Positions 44,312 through 54,066 of a DNA stretch of 64,000 nucleotides are shown here, piece by piece. Numbering within the stretch: position 1 is the first letter of the stretch; every line of letters starts with the position of its first letter. A model generated the notes under the pieces. It was given only the letters and a program-made list of their open reading frames with translations, did no database searches and was not told where the DNA came from. The DNA is from CAZIVP01 sp964542915. GTDB taxonomy: Bacteria; Calditrichota; Calditrichia; Calditrichales; Calditrichaceae. The DNA lies in NCBI GenBank assembly GCA_964542915.1, contig CAZIVP010000002.1, positions 1 to 64,000 of the forward strand, read 5' to 3'. Made by a program: the position numbers and the translations under genes.

Positions 44312-45691
44312 TTAGGTCATTTCCTTGCTTATAAACAGTGCATTTTTATACTTATTTGATTTTCTTCTTTCTATATTCTTAATAACGCTTTTCGGTCTAA
44401 TATTACCAATACTATCCTTAGGAAAACTTAAGCCATAGGCAAGTGCGAAACGATAAAAATCATTATCTTTATTCATAGCCAATTTTTTTGGGGGTACAAG
44501 GTCTTTTTCTTGTAATCCATTTGTTTCAAAATGTTGTCGCATCCAATAATCTATATCCTTTATTAATTGCTTGTAAAATGAGTGATTTCTTCCACCTCCT
44601 AATAAAAATACCGGTAATCCTTTCTCCCAACGATCAGAATTTGGATCTCTTTTTTTCTTCAAATCATCTATCATTTTTCTAATTAATCCCTGGCAGTCTA
44701 CCTTAAAAGAACAATCATTATTTTTCAGGTTTTCTCTGATTTCCTCAAAATTTGGTATATAAGATTGTAAAGATTCTGGAACGGCTTCTATTAAATCATT
44801 ATCATTATAAGCTTTGGTTAACCAAAAGTCCAGTGCGTCATGCATTTGTTTTACTCTATATAAATGTAGCATATTTGCACCAAGTTTTTCCACTTCAGAT
44901 ACCAGGATAGAATAATTATCATCTTCATCATCATTTTCGAACAATTGAAATCCTGAAACATCAAGCGTGGTGGCGCCCACATCAATAAGTAGATGTAAAC
45001 CAGTATCGCGAGATGTGGAACGGGCATACGCAACGACTTCAGCAGCAAATTCAGGTATAACTGATATCTCATCAGGATGAAGCATACTTTCCGAGTGAGT
45101 GATTTGATCTATATTGCTGTCAATTAACTGTTCAACTTTATTATAATCGATTACACCTTCCTCTACAGATAAATACCACGCTTTATAAGCGATTTCGTAA
45201 AATAGATCCTTTATGGATTGATCATCATAGCCTTTTGAAGGTATACCTATATTAAACATCCAGTGAATGTTTGATTGCTGATATAATTCTTGCGTATTAA
45301 GAAACCAGGTTCGCACATAGCGAAGTACTAAACTTATGTATGCCATCGCGTAAATTTTTGTTAATTTTATTTTAGAACGCTGTCCTTCTTTATAGCCCTC
45401 ATTTGCAATATCCATTAAGTTAATTTTTAAATTATCCAACGCCTCAGAGTCATCACCGGATTTTAAATTGAAACTTTCATTTTGATTAAGATATAAAACC
45501 GTCGGTAGTAAATGATTAGAAGATTTATGAGCGTATTCATTAAATGGAATCAATATTGAATGGCTGTCAAACGCAAACGGACTCTGCAAAACCACCTTGG
45601 TGCTGGATGTACCTAAATCGAAACCGATAACAACATCAACATCCTTTGTTTTATGCCCATTAAACTGGGTCGCATTTGATAGTAAATCCAT
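44312..45691 (-). CDS. Hsp70/actin-fold ATPase, last gene of the defence-like operon
   Basis: A 459-residue protein with the ASKHA nucleotide-binding fold: phosphate-1 VIGFDLGTSSTKVVLQ at about 20-35, phosphate-2 LLIDVGATTLDVSGFQ at about 232-247, and an adenosine-type motif FLLGGGRNHSFY at about 365. There is no Hsp70 substrate-binding domain, so it is a stand-alone ATPase of the DnaK-like or ParM-like type. It is AT-rich like the SNF2 gene that ends 43 bases upstream, and the two appear to form one unit. Its biochemical role is unknown; in such a context it may act as a switch or chaperone for the helicase. Confidence 0.75.
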   Translation of the reverse strand: MDLLSNATQFNGHKTKDVDVVIGFDLGTSSTKVVLQSPFAFDSHSILIPFNEYAHKSSNHLLPTVLYLNQNESFNLKSGDDSEALDNLKINLMDIANEGYKEGQRSKIKLTKIYAMAYISLVLRYVRTWFLNTQELYQQSNIHWMFNIGIPSKGYDDQSIKDLFYEIAYKAWYLSVEEGVIDYNKVEQLIDSNIDQITHSESMLHPDEISVIPEFAAEVVAYARSTSRDTGLHLLIDVGATTLDVSGFQLFENDDEDDNYSILVSEVEKLGANMLHLYRVKQMHDALDFWLTKAYNDNDLIEAVPESLQSYIPNFEEIRENLKNNDCSFKVDCQGLIRKMIDDLKKKRDPNSDRWEKGLPVFLLGGGRNHSFYKQLIKDIDYWMRQHFETNGLQEKDLVPPKKLAMNKDNDFYRFALAYGLSFPKDSIGNIRPKSVIKNIERRKSNKYKNALFISKEMT

Positions 45692-45734
45692 CTTTGCACT
45701 CCTTTAAATTCTTCAACTATAAACATTGAATGCA

Positions 45735-48700
45735 TTAATATATATGGAGTATACCCATATTTATATCTTCACTATTTGATTTGATTTCTTTTTTAGCTTT
45801 GATATACAATCTTCGACGATCTACCCTGTTTTTTAATTTTTCTATTTTCCCTTCGGTCGCTTTTACTAGTGATTGACGACCTGACAATTCGTGTCCCTCT
45901 CGAATTCTATTTAACTTATTCAACTGGTTATTCATATGAGAATCTAAATTTTTTAATTGAATCTCAACTCGATCATAATTTTCCCTTTCAATACCACCAA
46001 TAAACTCTTCATACAAATTATCCAGCTGGGATAAACAATATTCATTGGCAATTTTAGCCGCTCTTTTGAGGTTGATAAAACGTTGAGCATCGTACCAATC
46101 TTCTCCACTGGTAATTATATCCACAACAATACGTTCAGAGTCCAACGATTCCATAAGCTCAGGGGGGTCAGATATTTTAGCGATGGCATAAGAAAGCTTT
46201 TCAATTTCCTGTAAACCCGTAACAGACCATTTTTGAACCGTAAAAACATAATATCCTTTTTCAATTTCTATTGATAATGAAGTAGCTGGTAGTTTAACAG
46301 CCACCGCCGGATGTTGTTGTAAATCATCTTTATGAGTTAATTCATCGTTTATGAAACGTACAAGAGGATGAATCTGATTTATCGTTTCACTCCGCTCGTT
46401 AATCTTAGAGACCACTTTATTTTCAAATTTGCATCGGACCGGCCTAGGATCATTACGTATTAAAATGGTTAGATTGTCCAGATGGTTTGATCTTATAAAT
46501 TCTTCAACTTTTAGTTTGGCTTCATTTGATAAGGCGATTTCATAAATAAGTTCGGAATTGTTAACACGTTTAAACGTACAGCCGGGATAATAGATAGAAA
46601 GAAAATCAATTACATAACTTTCAATATCTTTACTTGAAATCCAGCGGTTTAAATCTCTAGCAGCCTTGACCTGCTTCAGGATGTAATCGCCATGCGCGAC
46701 GAGATGCGCCGCCTCATTTTCAAGCTCTCTTTCATGGTTGCGCTTATTTTGCAAGGCAATTGCCGTCTGATGGATTCTATTTTCTTCTTGTTCCATTGTG
46801 AGTTTCTGTTTGAGCAAGTCATAGGAAAGCTTGCGGATCTCATCGCCCAAAACGGGTTCAATATCTCCGAGCGTATCTTTGAATAAATCGAGTCGAGCAT
46901 ACAAACGGCGATAAATCCTTGAGTCAATTGTATTGGCATAAAATAAATTCCAAATGATGATTTTTTCAGAATTCTGTCCTAATCGATCAATTCGACCTAT
47001 TCTTTGTTCGACTTTCATGGGATTCCAAGGTAAATCATAATTGATAAGCATGCGGCAAAATTGAAGGTCAATGCCTTCACTACCCACTTCCGAAGAAAGA
47101 AGCACTCTTATATCTTTTGAATCTCTAAACTCTTGAAGAATTTCTTCCTTACTTCTTCTCCCACCGCCCATTAAAAGACTAGATTTAATTCCATCCGCCT
47201 TTAATCGCTTTTTCAAGTAACTCAGGGTTGGTCGGAAATATGAGAACAATACGACTTTTTCACTGGGATTATTTTCAAAAATTTGTTTTAATACACTTAA
47301 AAATCTTTTATATTTAGAATCTATATTGAATAATGCATCCGGATCACCAAAATCATCTACTTTACTTATCAATTCTCCAATTAATGGCTTTGCAGAGAAT
47401 GATTCGCTATCATAGCCGATGTCTTCATAAACTTGCTCGTTTAATTGTAAATTCTTTCGTTTCCATTCCATTAGAGCGGCCGACATGGAACTGGCCATTT
47501 GCCGTTGAGGGGTTACTAATAAAAAACCTTCATGATAATCAAAATCCTGACAAAACTCCCGAACCGTATTGGTCACACTTTGATAGAATTGTTCTTCAAT
47601 CGATGTCAATTCAACTTCTTCAGCAACAGGCTCACGTATAACCCGCCATTCCGTGACGTCTCGTTTACGGGTTCTGGTAATGACATTACTCAGCAAATTC
47701 AGATTTTCTAATTTTCTGGCTGTATTGCTTTTTACATCAACATCGTTAAAGTTTACAATTTTATGCGAATACTCAATCAAATGATTTAATTGCCGGTTTC
47801 CACTCAGCAATCGATTGTTCTTGGCTTCGTTCAATAAATCAATAAACGTCTGATGATCGATGTTTTTTGTAAGAATCGCATCCCTTGCGGCAATCAGAGG
47901 CTTGTTTGCTCTAATAATCTGATCAAAGGCATATATATGATTGAATGTATCTTCATCAATTAAATTCATTAATTGAAACAAATCTTCGCTTTTTAGGTGA
48001 ATAGGCGTCGCTGAAAGCGTGATCACATACTCGGAAACTTTTCTTAACAACCTTCCAATTTCAGCAGTTTTACTCTCAGGATTTCTTAGATAATGCGCTT
48101 CGTCAATAATCAGAAGATCAATCATCGGAGGTTCTTCTTCATTATCCAATAAAAATTTAGCCAGTTGTGTCGTCGCCCTCTTACTATTTTTATCGTCTCG
48201 TCTCCAGCCGCGGTTTGGCCGTACCCCCTGCATACTGGCTACAATCTTAAATGAAGAAGAGGTACCTACGCTTCTGCCCTCTTCTAATTTTGTTAACGTT
48301 TTATCAGCATCACAAATGTCCGCACTAATTCCAAACCGGTAGGATAATTCTGAGACCCATTTTTCACGTAACATGGCGGGACACATGACCAGAAGTCTTC
48401 TTAAGTCAAAGCGGCTCTGTAATTCGGTCCAAATCAAACCGGCTTCTATCGTTTTACCTAAGCCAACTTCATCAGCGATTAAAAGGCCATTGAGCGGCGA
48501 ATTTAATAATTTAAGCACCGGTTTGAATTGGTAGGCGTAAAAATCGGTATTGGTAATCTCCATACTGTATAGTAAATCGGTCAGTCGCCCTCCCAATCGC
48601 ACCTGTGTGAGCGTCCGTCTTAAATCATTTTTATAACCGATTTTTCCATCTTCCAGCAAATCAAGGGGATTTTCTCGGCTATCCTGGATGAGTTCATACT

Positions 48701-48839
48701 GTCCTTCAGGAACATATTGCTTACCCTCGGGAAAGCTTATCTGATAAAGAGTACGGTTCCCTCTTTCTCTCGTTCTCCCCGTTAGAAATCCTACCCGCCC
48801 TGGATTTGATACAAGTCGTACTTTTTGATTCTCTGCCAT
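45735..48839 (-). CDS. SNF2/RapA-like helicase-ATPase
   Basis: A 1034-residue protein. The N-terminal region (1-60) resembles a Tudor-like RapA module. The SNF2 motor begins with Walker A DEVGLGKT at 123-130, has DEAH in LLIIDEAHYLRNPE, motif III LSATPIHL, and in the second lobe SSEVGSEGIDLQFCRMLINYD and QRIGRIDRLGQ (motif VI). The C-terminal third (700-1034) is charged and partly coiled with no known domain. Such proteins translocate on double-stranded DNA and occur in several phage-defence systems. It lies 64 bases downstream of the UvrD gene on the same strand and is visibly more AT-rich. Confidence 0.85.
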   Translation of the reverse strand: MAENQKVRLVSNPGRVGFLTGRTRERGNRTLYQISFPEGKQYVPEGQYELIQDSRENPLDLLEDGKIGYKNDLRRTLTQVRLGGRLTDLLYSMEITNTDFYAYQFKPVLKLLNSPLNGLLIADEVGLGKTIEAGLIWTELQSRFDLRRLLVMCPAMLREKWVSELSYRFGISADICDADKTLTKLEEGRSVGTSSSFKIVASMQGVRPNRGWRRDDKNSKRATTQLAKFLLDNEEEPPMIDLLIIDEAHYLRNPESKTAEIGRLLRKVSEYVITLSATPIHLKSEDLFQLMNLIDEDTFNHIYAFDQIIRANKPLIAARDAILTKNIDHQTFIDLLNEAKNNRLLSGNRQLNHLIEYSHKIVNFNDVDVKSNTARKLENLNLLSNVITRTRKRDVTEWRVIREPVAEEVELTSIEEQFYQSVTNTVREFCQDFDYHEGFLLVTPQRQMASSMSAALMEWKRKNLQLNEQVYEDIGYDSESFSAKPLIGELISKVDDFGDPDALFNIDSKYKRFLSVLKQIFENNPSEKVVLFSYFRPTLSYLKKRLKADGIKSSLLMGGGRRSKEEILQEFRDSKDIRVLLSSEVGSEGIDLQFCRMLINYDLPWNPMKVEQRIGRIDRLGQNSEKIIIWNLFYANTIDSRIYRRLYARLDLFKDTLGDIEPVLGDEIRKLSYDLLKQKLTMEQEENRIHQTAIALQNKRNHERELENEAAHLVAHGDYILKQVKAARDLNRWISSKDIESYVIDFLSIYYPGCTFKRVNNSELIYEIALSNEAKLKVEEFIRSNHLDNLTILIRNDPRPVRCKFENKVVSKINERSETINQIHPLVRFINDELTHKDDLQQHPAVAVKLPATSLSIEIEKGYYVFTVQKWSVTGLQEIEKLSYAIAKISDPPELMESLDSERIVVDIITSGEDWYDAQRFINLKRAAKIANEYCLSQLDNLYEEFIGGIERENYDRVEIQLKNLDSHMNNQLNKLNRIREGHELSGRQSLVKATEGKIEKLKNRVDRRRLYIKAKKEIKSNSEDINMGILHIY

Positions 48840-48903
48840 TTGTATTATTTTTAGAATACCTTTTAATAATTAAAATAATTTACCGAATAAGTACTTGTGT
48901 GAT

Positions 48904-50991
48904 TTATACGACAGGCTTCCCACCTATTTTGGGAGTCATATCCTCCAAAAACTCCGACCCAGGCTCTACGCCCGTTACCAACAACCTGTCCCGTGCCCGG
49001 GTGGAAGCCACATAAAGTAAATGGCGTTCGGTATTGTAAACTTCTTCCAGTTCATTATCATCGCTGACCGTTTCGATACGCTCCTGTAACGGCAGCACTT
49101 CATCATCGCAGGCCATTACTGCTACCGCTCTGAATTCCAGTCCTTTAGCGCGGTGCATGGTACCCACCGAGATACAGCCTTTCTCGGGCATGGCCTGTTC
49201 GTCGAATACCTTAAATTTAAATCCCGTTTTGTCTACTGCCTGCTCAGCCCGACCCAATTCCTTTGTTGAACGGACAAACACCCCTATCTCGCGTGGCTCA
49301 ATACCCCCTGCGATGCAATCGTTTATCCATTGAACGACATGATCCGTTTCAATCCCTTCGTTTTCAAAAACCCGGATCATCGGTTTCGGCCCATTGAATA
49401 CCGATACCGTTCCCTGTCGATCTTCAGTAATGCCGTCCACATCCGTTACTTCATTGCCCAGTAAGCGATCCGCCTGCAGACGAATCTGATGCGAGGTGCG
49501 GTAATTGATTTTAAGAATATGCGCCCGGCCGCGAATGTCAATGTCCAATGATTTCCAGGAGAAAGGCTGCTGAAAAATACGTTGCCCGAGGTCGCCGGTA
49601 AAAAATAACCGATTGGGAGCATCCGTTCCCAGTGATGATAAAAATTTCAATTGCCCGATGCTGACGTCCTGCGCCTCGTCCACAATTACATAATCGAAGG
49701 GGGTATGATTGTGTCCATCAAATTTACGGGCAAGCTCATGAAACATTTCGGCCGGCGTTAATTGTTTATTCTCCTTTAAACCAATGAGAACCTTTTCAAA
49801 TACCTGCCAGAGTAATTTGCGGCGACTTTCCGGTAAGCGGGTTTTGCGGCCCAGACGCCGTACCTCCCGATATTCCGGCCAGCTCCTGATTTGCCGGGCG
49901 TCCACCACTTGTTCCCATTCGTTTAGTAAAAATCGCAGCGAGAAAGGGTGTTCGCCGGCAGTGGACGAAGCCTCTTTTAGCAATGTTTTTATCCTTTCCC
50001 GCAACGCCAGGCGCAAAGCGCCCATGTTAAGTTCATATAAACGATGACCGATGGCATTGACGGCATGTACTTCGATTCGTTCGGCAAGCTGTGGTTCGTT
50101 GCTGATCAATATTCGCAGTTTATGCCGCAGTAAATCGGCCAGAGTATCCGAAAAGGTGGTAAGCAAGATACGGGCATGCGGATGGTTACGGGCCAAAGAA
50201 ACCGAGCGGTGCAAAGCGACAATGGTTTTACCCGTTCCGGCGGAGCCGGATATGCGGGCCGGGCCATTGAAATCTTTTTCAACCAGTTGACGCTGAGCGG
50301 GATGCAAAAACACCATCCACTTTTCCCATGGATAGTTGAGGGCGCGCTCCAGTTCTTCCACGTTGTGCATGACCCTAAAGCGGCGCTGGGCGTCGGGATG
50401 TTCGAAGGGATCTTTTTCTTCCTCAATCGACGGCGCCGCTTCCGGCGTTTCACCCACAGCCCGTTTTAGCAACGCTTCGGCCGCTTCCCCCGGCAGGTGA
50501 TCCGCCAGTTCCAGAAAATGGTCTTCATCAACCTGACGTACATCCTCCAGCCAATCTTCCGGGACGCCATAACCGAGTAGTTGCTCATCGGAGACGTCAT
50601 CGAACAGGGTCTTCCTGGCTGGTTCTTCCGCCACATATTTGGGTATGGCGATCTCACGAACCGTTTCTTTCACTTTAACCAGTTGCGCAGCGCCGGTTTT
50701 GGGATGGGTTTCCACTTTGCGGCTTTCCGCCCAGCGATAGGCCTGATCGTGATGGTCCACATAACAGAGCAGCAGGCTGGATTCACTTTTATGCACAATG
50801 AGGCGGATATCCTTGTTGACGCGCACGGACCAGAAACGGTCGTCTTTGACTTTGTCCAGTTTGTGGAATTGCATGCCGGGATTTGCCGGATTCATCTGCA
50901 AGTCGAAAGCGGTGGTTTTAACCGCTTTTTGCTCTTCGTTGGTCAGTTGGGCCAGGCTATCGGTGAAGGTGTCTGAGATTCGGAAGTGCAT
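48904..50991 (-). CDS. UvrD-like helicase with N-terminal RelE/ParE-fold domain
   Basis: A 695-residue protein. Residues 1-90 (FRISDTFTDSLAQLTNEEQ, then FWSVRVNKDIRLIVHKSESS and LCYVDHHDQAYRWA) have the RelE/ParE toxin fold pattern. After a linker, a superfamily 1 helicase starts with Walker A GSAGTGKT at 249-256 and includes VIVDEAQDVS, LFFTGDLGQRIF, LKINYRTSHQIR, GTMHRAKGLEFRAV and LLYVASTRARDRLLVTG. The fusion is found in a recurrent family of helicases, so it is not a cloning or assembly accident. It lies 123 bases downstream of mod in the same operon. It probably processes foreign or damaged DNA. Confidence 0.85.
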   Translation of the reverse strand: MHFRISDTFTDSLAQLTNEEQKAVKTTAFDLQMNPANPGMQFHKLDKVKDDRFWSVRVNKDIRLIVHKSESSLLLCYVDHHDQAYRWAESRKVETHPKTGAAQLVKVKETVREIAIPKYVAEEPARKTLFDDVSDEQLLGYGVPEDWLEDVRQVDEDHFLELADHLPGEAAEALLKRAVGETPEAAPSIEEEKDPFEHPDAQRRFRVMHNVEELERALNYPWEKWMVFLHPAQRQLVEKDFNGPARISGSAGTGKTIVALHRSVSLARNHPHARILLTTFSDTLADLLRHKLRILISNEPQLAERIEVHAVNAIGHRLYELNMGALRLALRERIKTLLKEASSTAGEHPFSLRFLLNEWEQVVDARQIRSWPEYREVRRLGRKTRLPESRRKLLWQVFEKVLIGLKENKQLTPAEMFHELARKFDGHNHTPFDYVIVDEAQDVSIGQLKFLSSLGTDAPNRLFFTGDLGQRIFQQPFSWKSLDIDIRGRAHILKINYRTSHQIRLQADRLLGNEVTDVDGITEDRQGTVSVFNGPKPMIRVFENEGIETDHVVQWINDCIAGGIEPREIGVFVRSTKELGRAEQAVDKTGFKFKVFDEQAMPEKGCISVGTMHRAKGLEFRAVAVMACDDEVLPLQERIETVSDDNELEEVYNTERHLLYVASTRARDRLLVTGVEPGSEFLEDMTPKIGGKPVV

Positions 50992-51122
50992 TTAATATGA
51001 CTTTCATATAACTGGTTTTAGGCGGATTATTCGCCTTTAATAAGCTTCAAAGCTGTATCACTACTAATATCAACAATTATTTTGTATAGTGCGTTACCCA
51101 TCATTTATCCTTAGTATTTTTA

Positions 51123-53930
51123 TCACACCCTAAACACCTTCATCACCTCATCTCCCAAATGATTGATCACCTTCACCGCAATGCGCCCTGAGGCCGGTTT
51201 GTCGAACGGTCGGGAAAGGTCGCTGTACACCGTATCCCAGGCTTCTTCATTGATTTCGGCTTTGAGGGTGGTTTTTAGCGATTTGTATGGATCGGCGGCG
51301 CCCAGGAAATAGGCATGGCGCACAAAGAAGCTCTCCTCGTTGTAATCGGTATCGATGAACCAGCAGGCAATACCCTCGGCGCCGTCGCTGCGCACCTCGC
51401 CCGTCTGTGGATGGAAGACGTCCACGCCGTTTACCTTAACCCGGATTTGGCCGTCTTGGGCGTCCAGTATATCGATATCGGGTTCGCCGAAAATCACAAA
51501 AAGGTTGCCCTTACCCGTGTTCTTCAAATCATCGGCCATGTGCAGATCGGCGTTCATGCGCGCCTTAAGCACCGGGATGCGGCCCAGTTTATCGAACTCC
51601 GAAGAGTGGGCGTCGTAATTAAAGGCGCAGGCAATCAACGTATCGAAACCGGCATCGCCTGCTTCCCGGGCGGCGGCCACCAGATCCGGACGCGACACGG
51701 CGCCGAATTCCGGACCGATAAAAATACCGGCCCGCTTTTCGTTGGCGGCGTCTTCCTCGCCCACCACGTAACGCCCTTCGGCGCCAATGTAATGGCCGGG
51801 CCAGGGCGTGATAGTGGAAAAATTGATCTTATCTTCTTTATGGGCCTGCTGTACGCCGGCGGTTTTGAGGTTTTCCAGAATGATTTGGGCAAAGTCGCGT
51901 TCTTCGCCGTAGGCGCCCTGCTTCTCGGACACTTCATCGATTAACTCATCGTTTTCATCCACGGCCAGAACGCGGTGCGGCGACAGGCTTTCCACGGTAA
52001 AGGGACCGGCCACGCGCACTTTTTTGTTGTCCACGTATGGTTTATCGTAAAGGTACTCATGATCGGCGTGAGCGGCGATGGAAGCGTCGATTTCATTTTG
52101 CCGCTGAATGCGCGCTTGCCAGAAATCCTCAAATGGCTGTTTAGCGGCTTGCGGCCAATCTTCCGGAAAGTCGCGCGGTACTTCCCATTCCTGCAGAGCG
52201 CCGGCCGGCGCCGCTTCCCCGGACGGCAGTGTAGCCGTGGCCTCTTTCGGCTTTGTAAAATCGATGGTTTTGCCCTGGCGTCCGCCGCTGGGCACTTTGA
52301 AGTGCTGTTCATGCCCATGCAAGGCGTCGTTCAGTTCAGCCAGCGCCCCCTGCACTTTGGGCTGCCACTGTTCATAAATGACGTCGATTTCGCTGTTGTT
52401 GGCGATGGATTTAAGGGTGATGTGCGGCACGCGTTCATAAACAAAACCATGGCGGATATTCCCGTAGGTGGGCTTCTCCGACGGCGCTTTGCGGGCAATC
52501 TCGGCCTCTTTATGCTGGCCTTCCTTGCTGTCGGCTAACAGGTAATAGGGATAGCGGGCGCCCATAAGGCGGGCGCGGGCCAGAGCCAGCGCCACCCGCG
52601 AGGTGTCGATGGTAATCCAGCGCCGGCCCCACTGTTCGGCCACATAAGCCGTGGTACCCGATCCGCAGGTGGGATCGAGCACCAGGTCGCCGGGGTCGGT
52701 AGTCATTAAAATACAGCGCTCTACTATACGAATTGCGGTTTGAACGACATAAATCATATTTGTTGCTCCTCCAAGATCAGTCCAAATATTGTACAGGGCT
52801 TTTGCTGGATAGTCTTGATAGAATCTTTTATAACGAATAGATTTTTTCATTTTAATTATTCTATCTGCAATCTTGAGTCTTTCCATTCCCTTTAAATCTG
52901 TTTTCCAATGATCGTTAGCCCCCGAAGTGAATATTTGCCCCTCAAAATAAAAAAACAATTCTTCACCGGAAGTATTACCTGCAGATTTAATTGGATCAGG
53001 TGAAAAATCTGTTTCTTCACGAAAAGCTCTTTCAATATATAATTGTCTGTACTTTACTTTTGAATTGTCTTTAGAATACCATATAACTATATCGGTTATG
53101 TTGCCAATTAAATGACCAGTTTGACTTCCTGTTTTTGTAAAGATTATTTCACTAACGAAATTATCTTCCCCAAATACATCGTCCATCAAAGCCCGTACCC
53201 GATGCACATTTTCATCCCCAATCTGCACAAAAACAGATCCGGAATCGCTTAGTAAATCCCGCGCCACGGTCAACCGGTCGCGCAAATAGGTCAGGTAGGA
53301 ATGAATGCCGTCCCGCCAGGTATCGCGAAAGGCCTTCACCTGTTCCGGTTCGCGGGTAATGTGTTCCGCCTTGCCGTCCTTCACGTCGCGGCTGGTGGTG
53401 GACCACTGGAAATTGGAATTGAATTTAATGCCGTAAGGCGGATCGATGTAAATGCACTGCACTTTTCCGCGCAGGCCTTCGCGTTCCGCCAGTGAAGCCA
53501 TCACCTGCAGGCTGTCGCCCAGAATCATGCGGTTGGACCAGTTGGCGTCGTGCTGGTAAAATTCGGTTTTGGCCGCTTCCGAGGGCAGGCCGTTAAACTC
53601 GGCAAACAAATCCATCTGTTCGTCGCTGGCATGTTGTTTTTCAGTCATACGCTTGAGGTCGTCAACCAGCACTTTGGGATGCACTTTTTCCTGGATATAC
53701 AGCGGCGGCGCCTGCACCACCAGATCGGACCAGTACTGTTCATCCTTACCGCGCCACACCAGTTGCGGATCCAGGTCGCGGTTGCGCCGTTCGTAAGCCA
53801 GGCGGATGGGGTCCTGCTCATCCTGGCGCATCACCGACTGGTACTCCACAGTGGGAATGTTTTTACGGGCGGCTTCGTCGTGTTTCAGTGCCTCAATACT
53901 TTTCTTCTGTTTGTTTTTTTTATTTGCCAT
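51123..53930 (-). CDS. Type III-like adenine-specific DNA methyltransferase (Mod)
   Basis: A 935-residue beta-class amino-methyltransferase: catalytic IDPPYG at about 162-167 comes before the SAM-binding LDPTCGSGTTA at about 415-425, the order typical of type III Mod subunits. The segment between them is the target-recognition domain. It should methylate adenine in an asymmetric site to protect host DNA from the Res partner encoded upstream. The long C-terminal part (450-935) contains conserved RM-associated sequence. The bases encoding the recognition domain (about 52720-53180) are strikingly AT-rich compared with both sides: 13 of 60 G+C at 52801-52860 against 42 of 60 at 52561-52620. That is a sign of domain exchange. 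Confidence 0.87.
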   Translation of the reverse strand: MANKKNKQKKSIEALKHDEAARKNIPTVEYQSVMRQDEQDPIRLAYERRNRDLDPQLVWRGKDEQYWSDLVVQAPPLYIQEKVHPKVLVDDLKRMTEKQHASDEQMDLFAEFNGLPSEAAKTEFYQHDANWSNRMILGDSLQVMASLAEREGLRGKVQCIYIDPPYGIKFNSNFQWSTTSRDVKDGKAEHITREPEQVKAFRDTWRDGIHSYLTYLRDRLTVARDLLSDSGSVFVQIGDENVHRVRALMDDVFGEDNFVSEIIFTKTGSQTGHLIGNITDIVIWYSKDNSKVKYRQLYIERAFREETDFSPDPIKSAGNTSGEELFFYFEGQIFTSGANDHWKTDLKGMERLKIADRIIKMKKSIRYKRFYQDYPAKALYNIWTDLGGATNMIYVVQTAIRIVERCILMTTDPGDLVLDPTCGSGTTAYVAEQWGRRWITIDTSRVALALARARLMGARYPYYLLADSKEGQHKEAEIARKAPSEKPTYGNIRHGFVYERVPHITLKSIANNSEIDVIYEQWQPKVQGALAELNDALHGHEQHFKVPSGGRQGKTIDFTKPKEATATLPSGEAAPAGALQEWEVPRDFPEDWPQAAKQPFEDFWQARIQRQNEIDASIAAHADHEYLYDKPYVDNKKVRVAGPFTVESLSPHRVLAVDENDELIDEVSEKQGAYGEERDFAQIILENLKTAGVQQAHKEDKINFSTITPWPGHYIGAEGRYVVGEEDAANEKRAGIFIGPEFGAVSRPDLVAAAREAGDAGFDTLIACAFNYDAHSSEFDKLGRIPVLKARMNADLHMADDLKNTGKGNLFVIFGEPDIDILDAQDGQIRVKVNGVDVFHPQTGEVRSDGAEGIACWFIDTDYNEESFFVRHAYFLGAADPYKSLKTTLKAEINEEAWDTVYSDLSRPFDKPASGRIAVKVINHLGDEVMKVFRV

Positions 53931-53957
53931 AAAACACTCTCGAAACTTTTTTAACTA

Positions 53958-53986
53958 TTGCTTGTTAGAAGTAAGTGCATTATATT
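53958..53986 (+). promoter_or_regulatory. Candidate sigma-70 promoter of the small RNA
   Basis: TTGCTT at 53958-53963 and TATATT at 53981-53986 are separated by exactly 17 bases on the plus strand. This is opposite to all neighbouring genes. The expected transcription start, near 53992-53994, coincides with the first base of a perfect hairpin. Confidence 0.45.
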
Positions 53987-53992
53987 TACAGT

Positions 53993-54064
53993 GTTCTTTG
54001 CCAGTGGCAATAGAACCTACAAAGGCTTACCGCTGAGCCCGCCTGGCGAATCAGCGGTTTTTTT
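53993..54064 (+). ncRNA. Candidate structured small RNA inside the defence operon
   Basis: The region folds into two stems. Stem one is GTTCT-TTGCCA / TGGCAA-T-AGAAC (53993-54016), perfect but for one bulged T, with a one-base centre that would open to a small loop. Stem two is ACCGCTGA / TCAGCGGT (54029-54058), followed directly by TTTTTTT, as in a rho-independent terminator. A sigma-70-like promoter lies just upstream. The RNA would be about 72 bases and runs opposite to the operon, in the 136-base gap between the nuclease-like gene and mod. It is not a tRNA and matches no RNA family I can name. The alternative is a structured leader in the opposite-strand mod message. Confidence 0.4.
54029..54064 (+). 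terminator. Rho-independent terminator, plus strand
   Basis: A perfect 8-bp stem ACCGCTGA/TCAGCGGT with a 14-base loop is followed by seven T residues. No plus-strand gene lies upstream for several kilobases, so it must serve a short RNA or be fortuitous. Confidence 0.7.
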
Positions 54065-54066
54065 AT

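Noticed and set aside
53993..54064. tRNA-like interpretation of the structured segment in the operon gap
   Set aside because: No anticodon arm, T-arm consensus or acceptor pairing; the two-hairpin plus U-tract layout fits a small RNA or terminator better.
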